A stretch of DNA of 64,000 bases, taken from the NCBI RefSeq assembly GCF_042650565.1, contig NZ_JBHSBH010000003.1, positions 372,001 through 436,000 of the forward strand. Reading direction: 5' to 3'. Both the position numbers and the translations under genes were made by a program. The stretch is from Nocardiopsis_B sediminis. GTDB taxonomy: Bacteria > Actinomycetota > Actinomycetes > Streptosporangiales > Streptosporangiaceae. The notes below the pieces were generated by a model, which saw only the letters and a list, made by a program, of their open reading frames with translations, did not search any database and had not been told where the DNA came from. The first letter of the stretch is position 1, and every line of letters begins with the position of its first letter. This document shows, piece after piece, positions 26,153 to 35,664 of this stretch.

Positions 26153-28222
26153 ATGACCGCAGCCCCTGCCGCGACGGCGAGGCCCCCCGGCCCCTCCCCG
26201 GCGTCCCCGGGCTCCGCCGCGCCGGGCCACCGCCCCGAGATCCAGGGGCTGCGGGCGGTCGCCGTGCTGCTCGTGGCCGTCTACCACATCTGGCTCGGCC
26301 GGGTCTCGGGCGGCGTCGACGTCTTCCTGATGCTGACCGGGTTCCTCATCACCGGCTCCCTGGTGCGCATGGTGGAGCGGCGCGGCCGGGTCGACGCGGT
26401 CGCGTTCCTGACCCGGCTGGCCAAGCGGCTCCTCCCCGGCCTGGCGGTCGTCCTGGGCGCCGTCCTCGTCGCCACCTACCTGTTCCTGCCGGCCGACCGC
26501 TGGCGCGACACCATCGCCGAGGTCATCGCCTCGGCCCTCTACTTCGAGAACTGGCGGCTGGCCCTCGACTCGGTCGACTACCTGGCGCAGGACACCGAGT
26601 CCAGCCCGGTGCAGCATGTGTGGTCGCTGTCCATCCAGGGCCAGTTCTACCTGGTCTGGGTGGTGCTGATGGCCGCGGTCGCGTGGGTCGCGGCACGCCG
26701 AGGGTGGCCGGTGCGCCGGGTGGCGCTGGGCGGGCTGGCGGCGGTGTTCACCGTGTCGCTGGGGTACTCGGTGGTCACCACGGCGACCCAGCAGCAGTGG
26801 GCCTACTTCGACACCGGCACCCGGCTGTGGGAATTCGCCCTCGGCGGGATCCTGGCGCTGGCCCTGCCCTACCTGCGCCTGCCGCGGGTGCTGCGCACCC
26901 TGCTGGGCTGGGCGGGGCTGGCCGCGCTGGTCTCCTGCGGCCTCCTGCTCCAGGTCTCCACCATGTTCCCCGGCTACATCGCGCTGTGGCCGACCCTCGC
27001 CGCCGCGCTGGTGATCGTCGCGGGCACCACCGGGTCGCCCATCGGCGCCGACCGGCTGCTCTCCTGGAAGCCCTTGCACTACATCGGGGACATCTCCTAC
27101 GCGCTGTACCTGTGGCACTGGCCGGTGCTCGTCTGCTACCTGGCGGTCACCGACCGCACCACGCCCAGCCTCCTCGGCGGCGGCTACATCCTCGCCCTGT
27201 CCCTGGTGCTGGCCGCCGCCACGACCCGGCTCACCGACGGCGGCGCCGACCTGCTCGCCCGCGGCCGCGGCACGCCCGTGCGGTCGCTCGCCGTGGGGCT
27301 GGCGTTCCTGCTGCCGGTGCTCATGGGCGCCGGGGCGTGGACGGCGAAGCTGGACGCCGACCAGCGCGAGCGCGAGGCGTTCATCGCCGACCCCGCGAAC
27401 TACCCCGGGGCCGCCGTCCTCGCCGACGGCGCCACCGGCGCGGCCGCCCGCGAGCTGCCCGTCGCCCCGCAGCCGGCGGAGGCGGCCGACGACGTCCCCT
27501 CCACCTACGCCGACGGCTGCAACCAGGGCATCGACTCCTCCGAAGTGCTCACCTGCACCTTCGGCTCCGACACCCCCGAGCGCACGATCGCGCTGGTGGG
27601 CGGCTCGCACGCGGCGCACTGGTACCCGGCGCTGGAGCGGATCGCGGAGTCCGCCGACTGGCGGATCGTCAACATCATCAAGGGCGCCTGCCTGTTCACC
27701 GACCTGGAGCAGACCTACAAGGGCAACCCCTACACCGCCTGCGCCGACTGGAACGACGGGGTCATGGCCGAGCTGGAGGAGTTGCGCCCCGACGCGGTGT
27801 TCACCACCGCCACCAGCAGCAGCATCGACACCGAGGCCGGGTTCGGCGGGGAGGTCGTGGTCGACGGCTACCTCGACCGCTGGCGGGAACTGGGCGACAT
27901 GGGGATCGACGTGATCGCGGTCCGCGACACCCCGCGGCTGGGCTTCGACACCGCCGAGTGCGTGGCCACCAAGGGCGCCGCCGAGTGCTCGGGCACGCGC
28001 GCGGAGTCGATGGCCGCGACCTCCCCGCTGGAGGGGCTGGCGGGCGTGCCCGCCAACGTCTCCCTGCTCGACCTCAACGACCTGGTATGCCCGGACGAGC
28101 AGTGCCCGGCGGTGGTCGGCAACGTGCTGGTCTACTGGGACGGCAGCCACTTCACCACCACCTATATGCGCACCCTCGCCCCGGCACTGGAGGAGCGCAT
28201 CCGCGCATCGACCGGCTGGTGA
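26153..28222 (+). CDS. Acyltransferase 3 / SGNH O-acetyltransferase (OatA-like)
   Basis: Membrane O-acyltransferase that would move acetyl groups across the membrane onto a cell-wall or surface polysaccharide. 689 aa: the acyltransferase-3 domain (about 25-390) starts with RPEIQGLRAVAVLLVAVYHI and has about ten helices, including the LHYIGDISYALYLWHWP signature. An extracytoplasmic SGNH domain (about 450-689) has block I VGGSHAAHWYP and block V WDGSHFTTTYMR. ATG 26153 has GTGGAG six bases before it; GTGs at 26141 and 26129 are alternatives. Acceptor unknown (peptidoglycan, teichoic acid or exopolysaccharide). Confidence 0.92.
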   Translation: MTAAPAATARPPGPSPASPGSAAPGHRPEIQGLRAVAVLLVAVYHIWLGRVSGGVDVFLMLTGFLITGSLVRMVERRGRVDAVAFLTRLAKRLLPGLAVVLGAVLVATYLFLPADRWRDTIAEVIASALYFENWRLALDSVDYLAQDTESSPVQHVWSLSIQGQFYLVWVVLMAAVAWVAARRGWPVRRVALGGLAAVFTVSLGYSVVTTATQQQWAYFDTGTRLWEFALGGILALALPYLRLPRVLRTLLGWAGLAALVSCGLLLQVSTMFPGYIALWPTLAAALVIVAGTTGSPIGADRLLSWKPLHYIGDISYALYLWHWPVLVCYLAVTDRTTPSLLGGGYILALSLVLAAATTRLTDGGADLLARGRGTPVRSLAVGLAFLLPVLMGAGAWTAKLDADQREREAFIADPANYPGAAVLADGATGAAARELPVAPQPAEAADDVPSTYADGCNQGIDSSEVLTCTFGSDTPERTIALVGGSHAAHWYPALERIAESADWRIVNIIKGACLFTDLEQTYKGNPYTACADWNDGVMAELEELRPDAVFTTATSSSIDTEAGFGGEVVVDGYLDRWRELGDMGIDVIAVRDTPRLGFDTAECVATKGAAECSGTRAESMAATSPLEGLAGVPANVSLLDLNDLVCPDEQCPAVVGNVLVYWDGSHFTTTYMRTLAPALEERIRASTGW

Positions 28223-28223
28223 C

Positions 28224-28244
28224 CCGGGCGCCCGGGGCGCCCGG
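28224..28244. terminator. Bidirectional hairpin between convergent genes
   Basis: CCGGGCGCC (28224-28232) pairs with GGCGCCCGG (28236-28244) around a three-base loop, between the acyltransferase stop and the MerR-like stop. Confidence 0.55.
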
Positions 28245-28249
28245 TCCGC

Positions 28250-28657
28250 CTACCGGCGCCCGCGTTCGCGCTGCTGGAGCAGGCGCAGCGCCTTCTGCTT
28301 CTCGAAGTCCATGGCGCGGGCCGGGGGCGGCGCCAGGCGGCCCAGCCGCTCGCCGTAGGCGCGGACGCGGCTGAGGGTCTCGGGCTCGGCCAGCATGCGC
28401 AGGGCGAACGCCAGCGCCGCCGGGGTGATGTCGTAGGCGCGCTCCAGCTCCAGCCCGGCCGCCACCGTGCGCAGGTCGGCCTCTGAGAACCGCCGGTGGC
28501 GGTGGCCCCGGCCGGTGGGCTGCTCCTTTGTGGGCGGCAGCAGCCCCAGCGCCTCGCGGTAGCGCAGCATCCGCGGACTGGTCCCCAGCCGCTCGGCGGC
28601 GGCGGAGATGGGGCTCCGCGGGGGAGTGGGGGACGGGGAGCGCACGCCATCGGCCAT
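28250..28657 (-). CDS. MerR-family HTH regulator
   Basis: 135-aa one-domain regulator: MerR winged helix (about 15-85) with ISAAAERLGTSPRMLRYREALGLLPP and a RGHRHRRFSEADL wing, then a short helical C-terminus without Cys. No metal site is seen and no typical MerR target promoter (long 19-bp spacer) lies nearby. Start ATG 28657. It is divergent from ahcY with 137 bases between them and could control it, though this is inference from position. Confidence 0.8.
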   Translation of the reverse strand: MADGVRSPSPTPPRSPISAAAERLGTSPRMLRYREALGLLPPTKEQPTGRGHRHRRFSEADLRTVAAGLELERAYDITPAALAFALRMLAEPETLSRVRAYGERLGRLAPPPARAMDFEKQKALRLLQQRERGRR

Positions 28658-28755
28658 GCCCGGACCCTACCGGAGAAAACGACAGCGGCGCCGGAATCTG
28701 ACAAAGCACCGTCAATTTCGGTCCGATCGCGGTGCCGCGGGCGATACCCCGCCCG

Positions 28756-28790
28756 TAGACTCGGGGCGCATCCACCCAGGAGGAGAACAG
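28756..28790 (+). promoter_or_regulatory. ahcY -10 element and ribosome site
   Basis: TAGACT (28756-28761) is a good -10, with only a weak -35 (TGCCGC) 17 bases before. AGGAGGAG ends about seven bases before the ATG. No SAH riboswitch fold is evident in the short leader. Confidence 0.45.
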
Positions 28791-28794
28791 ACGC

Positions 28795-30231
<1,437 letters not shown>

Positions 30232-30250
30232 GGCCCGCGGAACCCGCCCG

Positions 30251-31513
30251 ATGGCACTGCCGCCGTACGACGTCGCGGACCTCGGCCTCGCGCAGGCCGG
30301 GGTCCGCCGCGTGGAGTGGGCCGAGCGCGCCATGCCCGCGCTGCGCCGCGTGCACGACCGCTTCGCCGCCGAACGCCCACTCACGGGCCTGCGCATCGCC
30401 GCGTGCATGCACGTCACCGCCGAGACCGCGAACATCCTGCGCGCACTGCGCGCGGGCGGCGCCGAGATCGCCCTCGCCGCCTCCAACCCGGTGTCGACCC
30501 AGGACGACACCGCCGCGGCCCTCGTCTCCGAGTACGGAGTCGCGGTCTTCGCCCGCGCCGGCATGGACCCCGCCACCTACGACCGCAACCTCGCCGCGGT
30601 CCTGGATCAGCGCCCGCACATCCTCCTCGACGACGGCTGCGACCTCGTCAACCTCGCCCACCTGGAGCGGCCCGACCTGCTCGCCGACACCATCGGCGGC
30701 TGCGAGCAGACCACCACCGGGGTCATCCGGCTGCGCCGCATGAGCGCCGACGGCGCGCTCAAGGTGCCCATGGTCGCCGTCAACGACACCGCCACCAAGC
30801 GGATGTTCGACAACCGCTACGGCACCGGGCAGTCCACGATCGACGGCATCATGCGGGCCACCAACACCATGCTCGCCGGGCGGACCATGGTCGTGGCCGG
30901 GTTCGGCTACTGCGGCCGCGGCCTGGCCGAGCGCGCCCGGGGCATGGGCGCCCGGGTCATCGTCACCGAGGTCGACCCGGTCAAGGCGCTCGACGCCGTC
31001 ATGCAGGGCTACACGGTGCTGCCCATGGACGAGGCCGCGCCCATCGGCGACATCCTCGTCACGGTCACCGGCAACCGCGACGTCGTGCGCGCCGGGCACC
31101 TGGCGTCGCTCAAGGACGGCGCGGTGCTCGCCAACTCCGGGCACTTCGACGTCGAGATCGACTTGCCCGCCCTGGAGGCGCTGGCGGTGGAGGTCCGCCG
31201 CGAGGTCCGGCCGCAGGCCGACGAGTACGTGCTCGCCGACGGACGGCGCATCGTCCTGCTCGCAGAGGGGCGCCTGGTCAACCTCGGCGCCGCCGAGGGG
31301 CACCCCGCCGCGGTCATGGACATGTCCTTCTCCGTGCAGGCGCTCACGGTCGCCTGGATCGCCGAGCGCCACGCGGACCTCGGCCCCGGCGTGCACGAGG
31401 TGCCCCGGGAGATCGACACCGAGGTCGCCCGGCTCGAACTGGAGGCGCTGGGCGTGGGGATCGACCGGCTCACCACCGACCAGGAGGACTACCTGAACTC
31501 CTGGCGGGCCTGA
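30251..31513 (+). CDS. Second SAH hydrolase-family protein, archaeal-like short form
   Basis: 420-aa paralogue of the gene before it. It keeps the NAD-binding AGFGYCGRGLAERARG, the substrate-side ACMHVTAETANILRAL and NPVSTQDDTAAAL, and lysine-containing NDTATKRMFDNRYG. It lacks the bacterial insertion and the KPDHYRY tail, and has GHPAAVMDMSFSVQAL where the neighbour has the SNSFTNQ type. This is the form seen in archaea and Thermotoga, some of which act on S-inosylhomocysteine. It could therefore handle a deaminated or modified nucleoside thioether, or be a back-up hydrolase. ATG 30251; 19 bases after ahcY, so probably one transcript. Confidence 0.9.
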   Translation: MALPPYDVADLGLAQAGVRRVEWAERAMPALRRVHDRFAAERPLTGLRIAACMHVTAETANILRALRAGGAEIALAASNPVSTQDDTAAALVSEYGVAVFARAGMDPATYDRNLAAVLDQRPHILLDDGCDLVNLAHLERPDLLADTIGGCEQTTTGVIRLRRMSADGALKVPMVAVNDTATKRMFDNRYGTGQSTIDGIMRATNTMLAGRTMVVAGFGYCGRGLAERARGMGARVIVTEVDPVKALDAVMQGYTVLPMDEAAPIGDILVTVTGNRDVVRAGHLASLKDGAVLANSGHFDVEIDLPALEALAVEVRREVRPQADEYVLADGRRIVLLAEGRLVNLGAAEGHPAAVMDMSFSVQALTVAWIAERHADLGPGVHEVPREIDTEVARLELEALGVGIDRLTTDQEDYLNSWRA

Positions 31514-31515
31514 GA

Positions 31516-31533
31516 CGGCGAGCGGGATCGCCG
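31516..31533. terminator. Weak hairpin after the second SAH hydrolase gene
   Basis: CGGCGA and TCGCCG pair around six bases, two bases after the stop. Only six base pairs, so weak. Confidence 0.3.
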
Positions 31534-31555
31534 GAAGGCGCCTGCGAGGCCGGCC

Positions 31556-32371
31556 TCAGCCGGACCGCGGGCCCTCCTGAGCGGCCGGTATCGGCGCCCG
31601 GCGGGCCATCTTGGCCTCCTCGCGGCGGCGGCGCTCGGCCAGCACCGCCGACAGGTACTCCGGCGGCGACACCCCGGGCGGCGGGGGCGGGCTCACCGAC
31701 TGCGCCACGAGGTCGGCGATGCGCATCCCCATGTCGTGGCGGGCACCGTCGGCGAGCTCGTCATAGCGCAGCAGGTACTGGCGGGCCGTCGCCGCGGTCT
31801 CGGGGCTGAGCCGGGACAGCTCGGCGCTCTGCGCCCACGCGGCCATCCGCGGCGGCATCTCGATGGTCTCATCGCGCCGCGAACCGGCGCGCTCCTGCAC
31901 CACCAGGGTGGCGGCCATGAAGTCGCCGATCCGCCGGCCGTCGCGGTCGATCAGCGAGGACACGAGGGCGACGACGGTGAACCCCCAGATCTCGATCACC
32001 GCGGCCAGCGACCGCGCCAGCGCTTGGCGGAACCGCACGGGAGAGCCGTCGACGCCGACCACCCGCAGGCCCAGCGCCAGCTTGCCCAGCGAGCGGCCCC
32101 GCGACAGCGTCTCGAAGGCGGTGGGATAGCCGACGAGGACCAGCACCGTCATGGTGAGCGAGATCGCCGCGGTGGCCGCGGCGTCCAGGCCCGCGCCGAC
32201 GCGCGAGACCAGGACGAACGACAGGACCATGGCGGACACCTGCACCAGCGCGTCGACGAAGAAGGCCACCATCCGCGTGGCGAACCCCGCCGGGCGCAGG
32301 TCGAGCACCACGGCGTCGCCCGTCACCAGGGACGCCTGTCCGAACCCTTCCGTACCGCCGGGAATCGCCAC
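31556..32371 (-). CDS. RDD-family membrane protein
   Basis: 271-aa protein with an RDD domain (about 18-160): three helices, with RPAGFATRMVAFFVDALV at the first helix, SRGRSLGKLALGLRVV between helices 2 and 3, and IDRDGRRIGDFMAATLVV at the end. The C-terminal 100 residues are charged and Pro-rich, ending in a basic helix. RDD proteins are thought to move ions or small solutes; this one belongs to the conserved SpoIIM/MoxR/DUF58 group and is divergent from SpoIIM with 78 bases between. Confidence 0.9.
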   Translation of the reverse strand: MAIPGGTEGFGQASLVTGDAVVLDLRPAGFATRMVAFFVDALVQVSAMVLSFVLVSRVGAGLDAAATAAISLTMTVLVLVGYPTAFETLSRGRSLGKLALGLRVVGVDGSPVRFRQALARSLAAVIEIWGFTVVALVSSLIDRDGRRIGDFMAATLVVQERAGSRRDETIEMPPRMAAWAQSAELSRLSPETAATARQYLLRYDELADGARHDMGMRIADLVAQSVSPPPPPGVSPPEYLSAVLAERRRREEAKMARRAPIPAAQEGPRSG

Positions 32372-32436
32372 CGTTCTCCCGCCTCCCGATCAATGTCGTC
32401 CGATTCCAGTCTGTCACCCGCCGGGCGGTGCCCGGG

Positions 32437-32452
32437 TAGAGTCCGAGGCGTG
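32437..32452 (+). promoter_or_regulatory. SpoIIM -10 element at leaderless distance
   Basis: TAGAGT (32437-32442) ends seven bases before the GTG at 32450, and no ribosome site lies between, so the mRNA would begin at or next to the start codon. Confidence 0.45.
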
Positions 32453-33445
32453 GAACTCGACGTCTTCGCCGCCGCGCACCGACCCGACTGGGACCGCCTG
32501 GAGCGGCTCGTGCGCCGGCGCGGCAGGCTCACGGGGGCCGAGACCGACGAGCTCGTCGAGCTGTACCAGCGCGTGTCCACCCACCTGTCCGTGGTCCGCT
32601 CCTCCGGGCAGGACCCCGTTCTCACGGGGTGGCTGTCCGGGCTGGTGGCGCGGGCCCGCGCCGCGGTCACCGGCGCCCACGAGCCCGCCTGGCGCGACAT
32701 CCTGACCTTCTTCACCCGCTCGTTCCCGGCCGTCCTCTACCGGCTGCGCCGGTGGTGGATCACGGCGTCGCTGGGGACGGTGGCGTTCTCCACCGCCATC
32801 GGCGTCTGGATCGCGACCGACCCGGCGGTGCAGAGCGCCATGGGGACCCCCGATTCCATCCGCGCCTACGTCGAGAACGACTTCGCCAACTACTACGTCG
32901 AGCATCCGGGGGCGTCGTTCGCCGCGCAGGTGTGGACCAACAACGCCTGGGCCGCGGCCCAGGCGCTCGTGTTCGGGGTGTTCCTCTGCCTGCCGGCCGT
33001 CTACGTCCTGGCGATGAACGGCGCCAACCTGGGGGCGGCCGGCGGCCTGATGTTCGCCCACGGCAAGGGCGACGTCTTCCTCGGGCTGATCCTGCCGCAC
33101 GGCCTGCTGGAGCTGACCGCGGTGTTCGCGGCCGCCGGGGTCGGCCTCAAGCTCGGCTGGACCCTCATCGCACCCGGCCCCCGCCCCCGCCTCCAGGCCC
33201 TCGGTGAGGAGGCCCGCCCCGCCATCGGGGTGGCGCTCGGCCTGGTGCTGGTCCTGTTCATATCGGGCCTGATCGAGGGGTTCGTGACCGGCTGGGTCCA
33301 CACCACCTGGCTGCGGATCGGCATCGGGGTCGTGGCCGAGGTCCTGTTCCTCACCTACGTCTACACCCTCGGCCGTCGCGCCCACCGCGAGGGCGAGACC
33401 GGCGACATCACCACCCGCCCCCAGACGGCCCCGGTGGCGGGGTAG
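32450..33445 (+). CDS. Stage II sporulation protein M-like membrane protein
   Basis: 331-aa SpoIIM-family membrane protein. A charged N-terminal helical domain (about 1-95) with LVELYQRVSTHLSVVRSSG is followed by the SpoIIM/YqiK-type helices (about 100-310), including LVFGVFLCLPAVYVLAMNGANLGAAGG and LPHGLLELTAVFAAA. In Bacillus SpoIIM is part of the DMP peptidoglycan-remodelling complex at the sporulation septum; in actinomycetes this longer form travels with RDD, DUF58 and MoxR genes and its job is unproven. GTG 32450 gives the conserved MELDVF start; no Shine-Dalgarno is visible, and a -10 just upstream suggests leaderless mRNA. Confidence 0.88.
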   Translation: MELDVFAAAHRPDWDRLERLVRRRGRLTGAETDELVELYQRVSTHLSVVRSSGQDPVLTGWLSGLVARARAAVTGAHEPAWRDILTFFTRSFPAVLYRLRRWWITASLGTVAFSTAIGVWIATDPAVQSAMGTPDSIRAYVENDFANYYVEHPGASFAAQVWTNNAWAAAQALVFGVFLCLPAVYVLAMNGANLGAAGGLMFAHGKGDVFLGLILPHGLLELTAVFAAAGVGLKLGWTLIAPGPRPRLQALGEEARPAIGVALGLVLVLFISGLIEGFVTGWVHTTWLRIGIGVVAEVLFLTYVYTLGRRAHREGETGDITTRPQTAPVAG

Positions 33446-33457
33446 CCGGGGCGGCCG

Positions 33458-34318
33458 TCACCTTCCGAGAAGGTCGCGGATCGCCTGCACAACGGCGTCG
33501 GGGCGGCGCCAGTGCAGGGTGACGTGCCCGGCGCCGTCGACGGGGCGGTTCTCGCCGTGGGGGACCGATGCTGCGAGGTGCGTGTAGAGCCGCAGCTTCC
33601 CGTCGATCTCCTCGCGGAGGAGCGATTCGGGTGTGCCCGCAGACACGGCCTTCTTGAAGTCGTCGATGCCGGTGGAGGCGAGGATGATCAGCGGGACATC
33701 GGGCATCGGTCCCGCGTGGCGCATCTCGTCATAGAGCGCCTCGACGTTCTGCGCCTCCTGGGCGCCGACCCGCAGCCAGTCCGGGCCCACGTGGCGGTCG
33801 ATGAGCGGCTCCCGGATCCCCTCGGGCCAGTCGCCGATCTCCTGCGCGAACAGGCCGCGATACATCCGGACCAGTTCCCCGGGCAGTTCGTCCGGCAGCT
33901 CCTGATCGGGGTCCCACGACTCCCACTGCTCGACCAGTTCCCGGGGCATGTGGGCGTTGTAGTCCTCGTGCGCCGGATCCAGCAGGACCAGGCCGGAGAC
34001 CTCGCCGGGGAAGCGCACCGAGTAGTGGCGGGCGTAGAGGCCGCCGAGGGAGTGGCCCACCAGCAGGTAGGGGGCGGGCACACCGGCGGCCCGCAGGACC
34101 TCGCGCAGCTCGTCGGTCACCTCGGCCGAGGTGCGCGGCAACTCCACTCGGTCGCTCCACCCCGTTCCGGCGCGGTCGTAGACGACACTCGTGGTGAACT
34201 CGGCGGCCAGCGCCTGGACGTTCCAGTAGTCGAGGCCGGCCGTGCCGCCTCCTGGCAGGAACACCACCGACGGGCTCCCGTCGCCGGACCGGTGCAGCAG
34301 CAGGCGCCGGCCGCCCAC
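33458..34318 (-). CDS. Alpha/beta hydrolase, N-terminus possibly cut
   Basis: 286-aa alpha/beta hydrolase fold protein. Nucleophile elbow GHSLGG (S90), oxyanion region FLPGGGTAGLDYW, acid YDRAGTGWSD and catalytic His in GAGHVTLHW near the end are all present. Substrate unknown. GTG 34318 lacks a ribosome site; the in-frame residues just upstream (GRYYEV) look like the lost first strand of the family, but no start codon precedes them before a stop. The gene may have lost its original 5' end in the event that also cut the ArsR-type remnant facing it. Confidence 0.82.
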   Translation of the reverse strand: MGGRRLLLHRSGDGSPSVVFLPGGGTAGLDYWNVQALAAEFTTSVVYDRAGTGWSDRVELPRTSAEVTDELREVLRAAGVPAPYLLVGHSLGGLYARHYSVRFPGEVSGLVLLDPAHEDYNAHMPRELVEQWESWDPDQELPDELPGELVRMYRGLFAQEIGDWPEGIREPLIDRHVGPDWLRVGAQEAQNVEALYDEMRHAGPMPDVPLIILASTGIDDFKKAVSAGTPESLLREEIDGKLRLYTHLAASVPHGENRPVDGAGHVTLHWRRPDAVVQAIRDLLGR

Positions 34319-34380
34319 CTCGTAGTACCGCCCCAGGGGCGGTGCCGCCCCGGCCGTCGTGGCGGGGCGGTCGTGCGTCG

Positions 34381-34563
34381 TCGGCGGGCTACCTCCAGAT
34401 CCCGCTGTGGCTCAGCCGGGACGAACTCTCCGAGCTGGTGGCGGAGATGCGCGCGGTGATCGCGTCCCGGATGGACAACGAGCCCGCGCCGGACCGCCGC
34501 CTGCACCTGCTGAGCCCGATCCTGTTCCCCATCGAGGAACGGCCAGGGGCGGATTCCGGGTGA
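34381..34563 (+). pseudogene. C-terminal remnant of an ArsR-type regulator
   Basis: The + frame codes GYLQIPLWLSRDELSELVAE..., DNEPAPDRR and LLSPILFP before a TGA at 34561-34563. This looks like the last ~55 residues of the actinobacterial ArsR-like winged-helix regulators. The helix-turn-helix part is missing: upstream lies the alpha/beta hydrolase gene in the opposite direction. I read it as a deletion remnant. Assignment is from memory of the family and moderate. Confidence 0.5.
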
Positions 34564-34595
34564 CGCGGTGCGCGGCCCTGGTCTAGCCTGCGGGC

Positions 34596-34967
34596 ATGTG
34601 CCGGTACGCGATCTCCTACAAGTGCCACTTCGTGTGCCTCACCTGCCGGGTGGCGTTCAAGCAGGCGGAGCACGGTGCGTCCGGGCACCGGTGCCCCCAG
34701 TGCCGGACGCCGATGATCGACGCCGGCCCCGACCTGGCGGTGCCGCCGCGGCGCGACACCCGGGCGTGGCGGGCCCTTGAGGCCACGCTGCGGGCCGGGA
34801 TCACCTTCCACTCCTGCGGCTGCGGCGGCCCGGGCTACCGGCCGAAATCGTGGCCCGAGGTGCGCGAACGCCGCGAGGCGGCCCGGCGGATGGGCATGAC
34901 CGAGTGCACCGCCCTCAGGCGCCCCGAGCCGTGGGAAGTGGCCGGCCGGGAGGGCGGGCGGCCATGA
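34596..34967 (+). CDS. Small Cys-rich (zinc-ribbon) protein
   Basis: 123 aa with several Cys groups: C2, YKCHFVCLTC (about 9-17), HRCPQC (about 32-36) and HSCGCGG (about 73-77). The first 40 residues look like a zinc ribbon that binds one or two zinc ions. The C-terminal half is charged and helical. Such proteins occur widely in actinomycetes with unhelpful names; function unknown. ATG 34596. Its stop overlaps the next start (ATGA), so it is coupled to the GyrI-like gene. Confidence 0.75.
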   Translation: MCRYAISYKCHFVCLTCRVAFKQAEHGASGHRCPQCRTPMIDAGPDLAVPPRRDTRAWRALEATLRAGITFHSCGCGGPGYRPKSWPEVRERREAARRMGMTECTALRRPEPWEVAGREGGRP

Positions 34968-35584
34968 CCCGCTATGACATCAAGCGCGACCTCAAGCGGC
35001 TCTACTCGCCGAGGAACACCGACTGGGCGCTGGTCGACGTGCCCGCGCAGCGGTTCATCGCCGTCGACGGCCACGGCGACCCCAACACCAGCGCCGACTA
35101 CGCCCGCGCGGTCCAGGCGCTCTACGCCGTCGCCTACACCGCCAAGTTCGCCGGTAAGAAGGACCTCGGCAGGGACTTCGTCGTCGGACCGCTCGAAGGG
35201 CTGTGGTGGGCCGACGACCCGGAGGTGTTCCTCACCCGCGAGAAGGGCGCCTGGCACTGGCGGATGCTCATCAGCCTGCCCGGCTGGATCACCGACGACC
35301 GCGTCGAGGAGGCGAAGCGGACCGCACTGGCGAAGAAGGGCCTGCCCACGATCGCCGAGGTCCGCTGCGAGACGCTGAACGAGGGCACCTGCGCCCAGCT
35401 CCTGCACATCGGACCCTACGACGACGAAGGCCCCGCCCTCGCCCGGCTCCACCACGAGTACCTCGCGGCCAACGGCCTGCGGATGTCCGGGCACCACCAC
35501 GAGATCTACCTCGGCGACCCCCGTCGCGCCGATCCCGCCAAGCTCAGGACCGTCCTCCGGCAGCCCGTCCGGCCGGCGAACTGA
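34964..35584 (+). CDS. GyrI-like small-molecule-binding protein
   Basis: 206-aa stand-alone GyrI-like domain without a DNA-binding part. KRLYSPRNTDWALVDVPAQRFIAVDGHGDPN opens the fold; VVGPLEGLWWAD and TCAQLLHIGPYDDEGPAL mark the paired SHS2 modules, with the conserved Glu side near LEGLWW. Relatives bind or hydrolyse hydrophobic or cyclopropanoid compounds. ATG 34964 overlaps the zinc-ribbon stop. Convergent with the methyltransferase, with a shared hairpin between. Confidence 0.88.
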   Translation: MTRYDIKRDLKRLYSPRNTDWALVDVPAQRFIAVDGHGDPNTSADYARAVQALYAVAYTAKFAGKKDLGRDFVVGPLEGLWWADDPEVFLTREKGAWHWRMLISLPGWITDDRVEEAKRTALAKKGLPTIAEVRCETLNEGTCAQLLHIGPYDDEGPALARLHHEYLAANGLRMSGHHHEIYLGDPRRADPAKLRTVLRQPVRPAN

Positions 35585-35608
35585 CGGGACTCCCGCTGTG
35601 CAGAGCTG

Positions 35609-35650
35609 CCCCGCCGGGTCGCCGCTCCGACCGCGGACGACCCGGCGGGG
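35609..35650. terminator. Bidirectional hairpin terminator
   Basis: A 13-bp perfect inverted repeat (35609-35621 with 35638-35650) between the GyrI-like and methyltransferase stops, serving both directions. Confidence 0.75.
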
Positions 35651-35664
35651 CCCCGGGGAGGGTT

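Noticed and set aside
28658..28794. Possible SAH riboswitch ahead of ahcY
   Set aside because: The leader is short and I cannot find the conserved pseudoknot core; only a -10 and ribosome site are supported.
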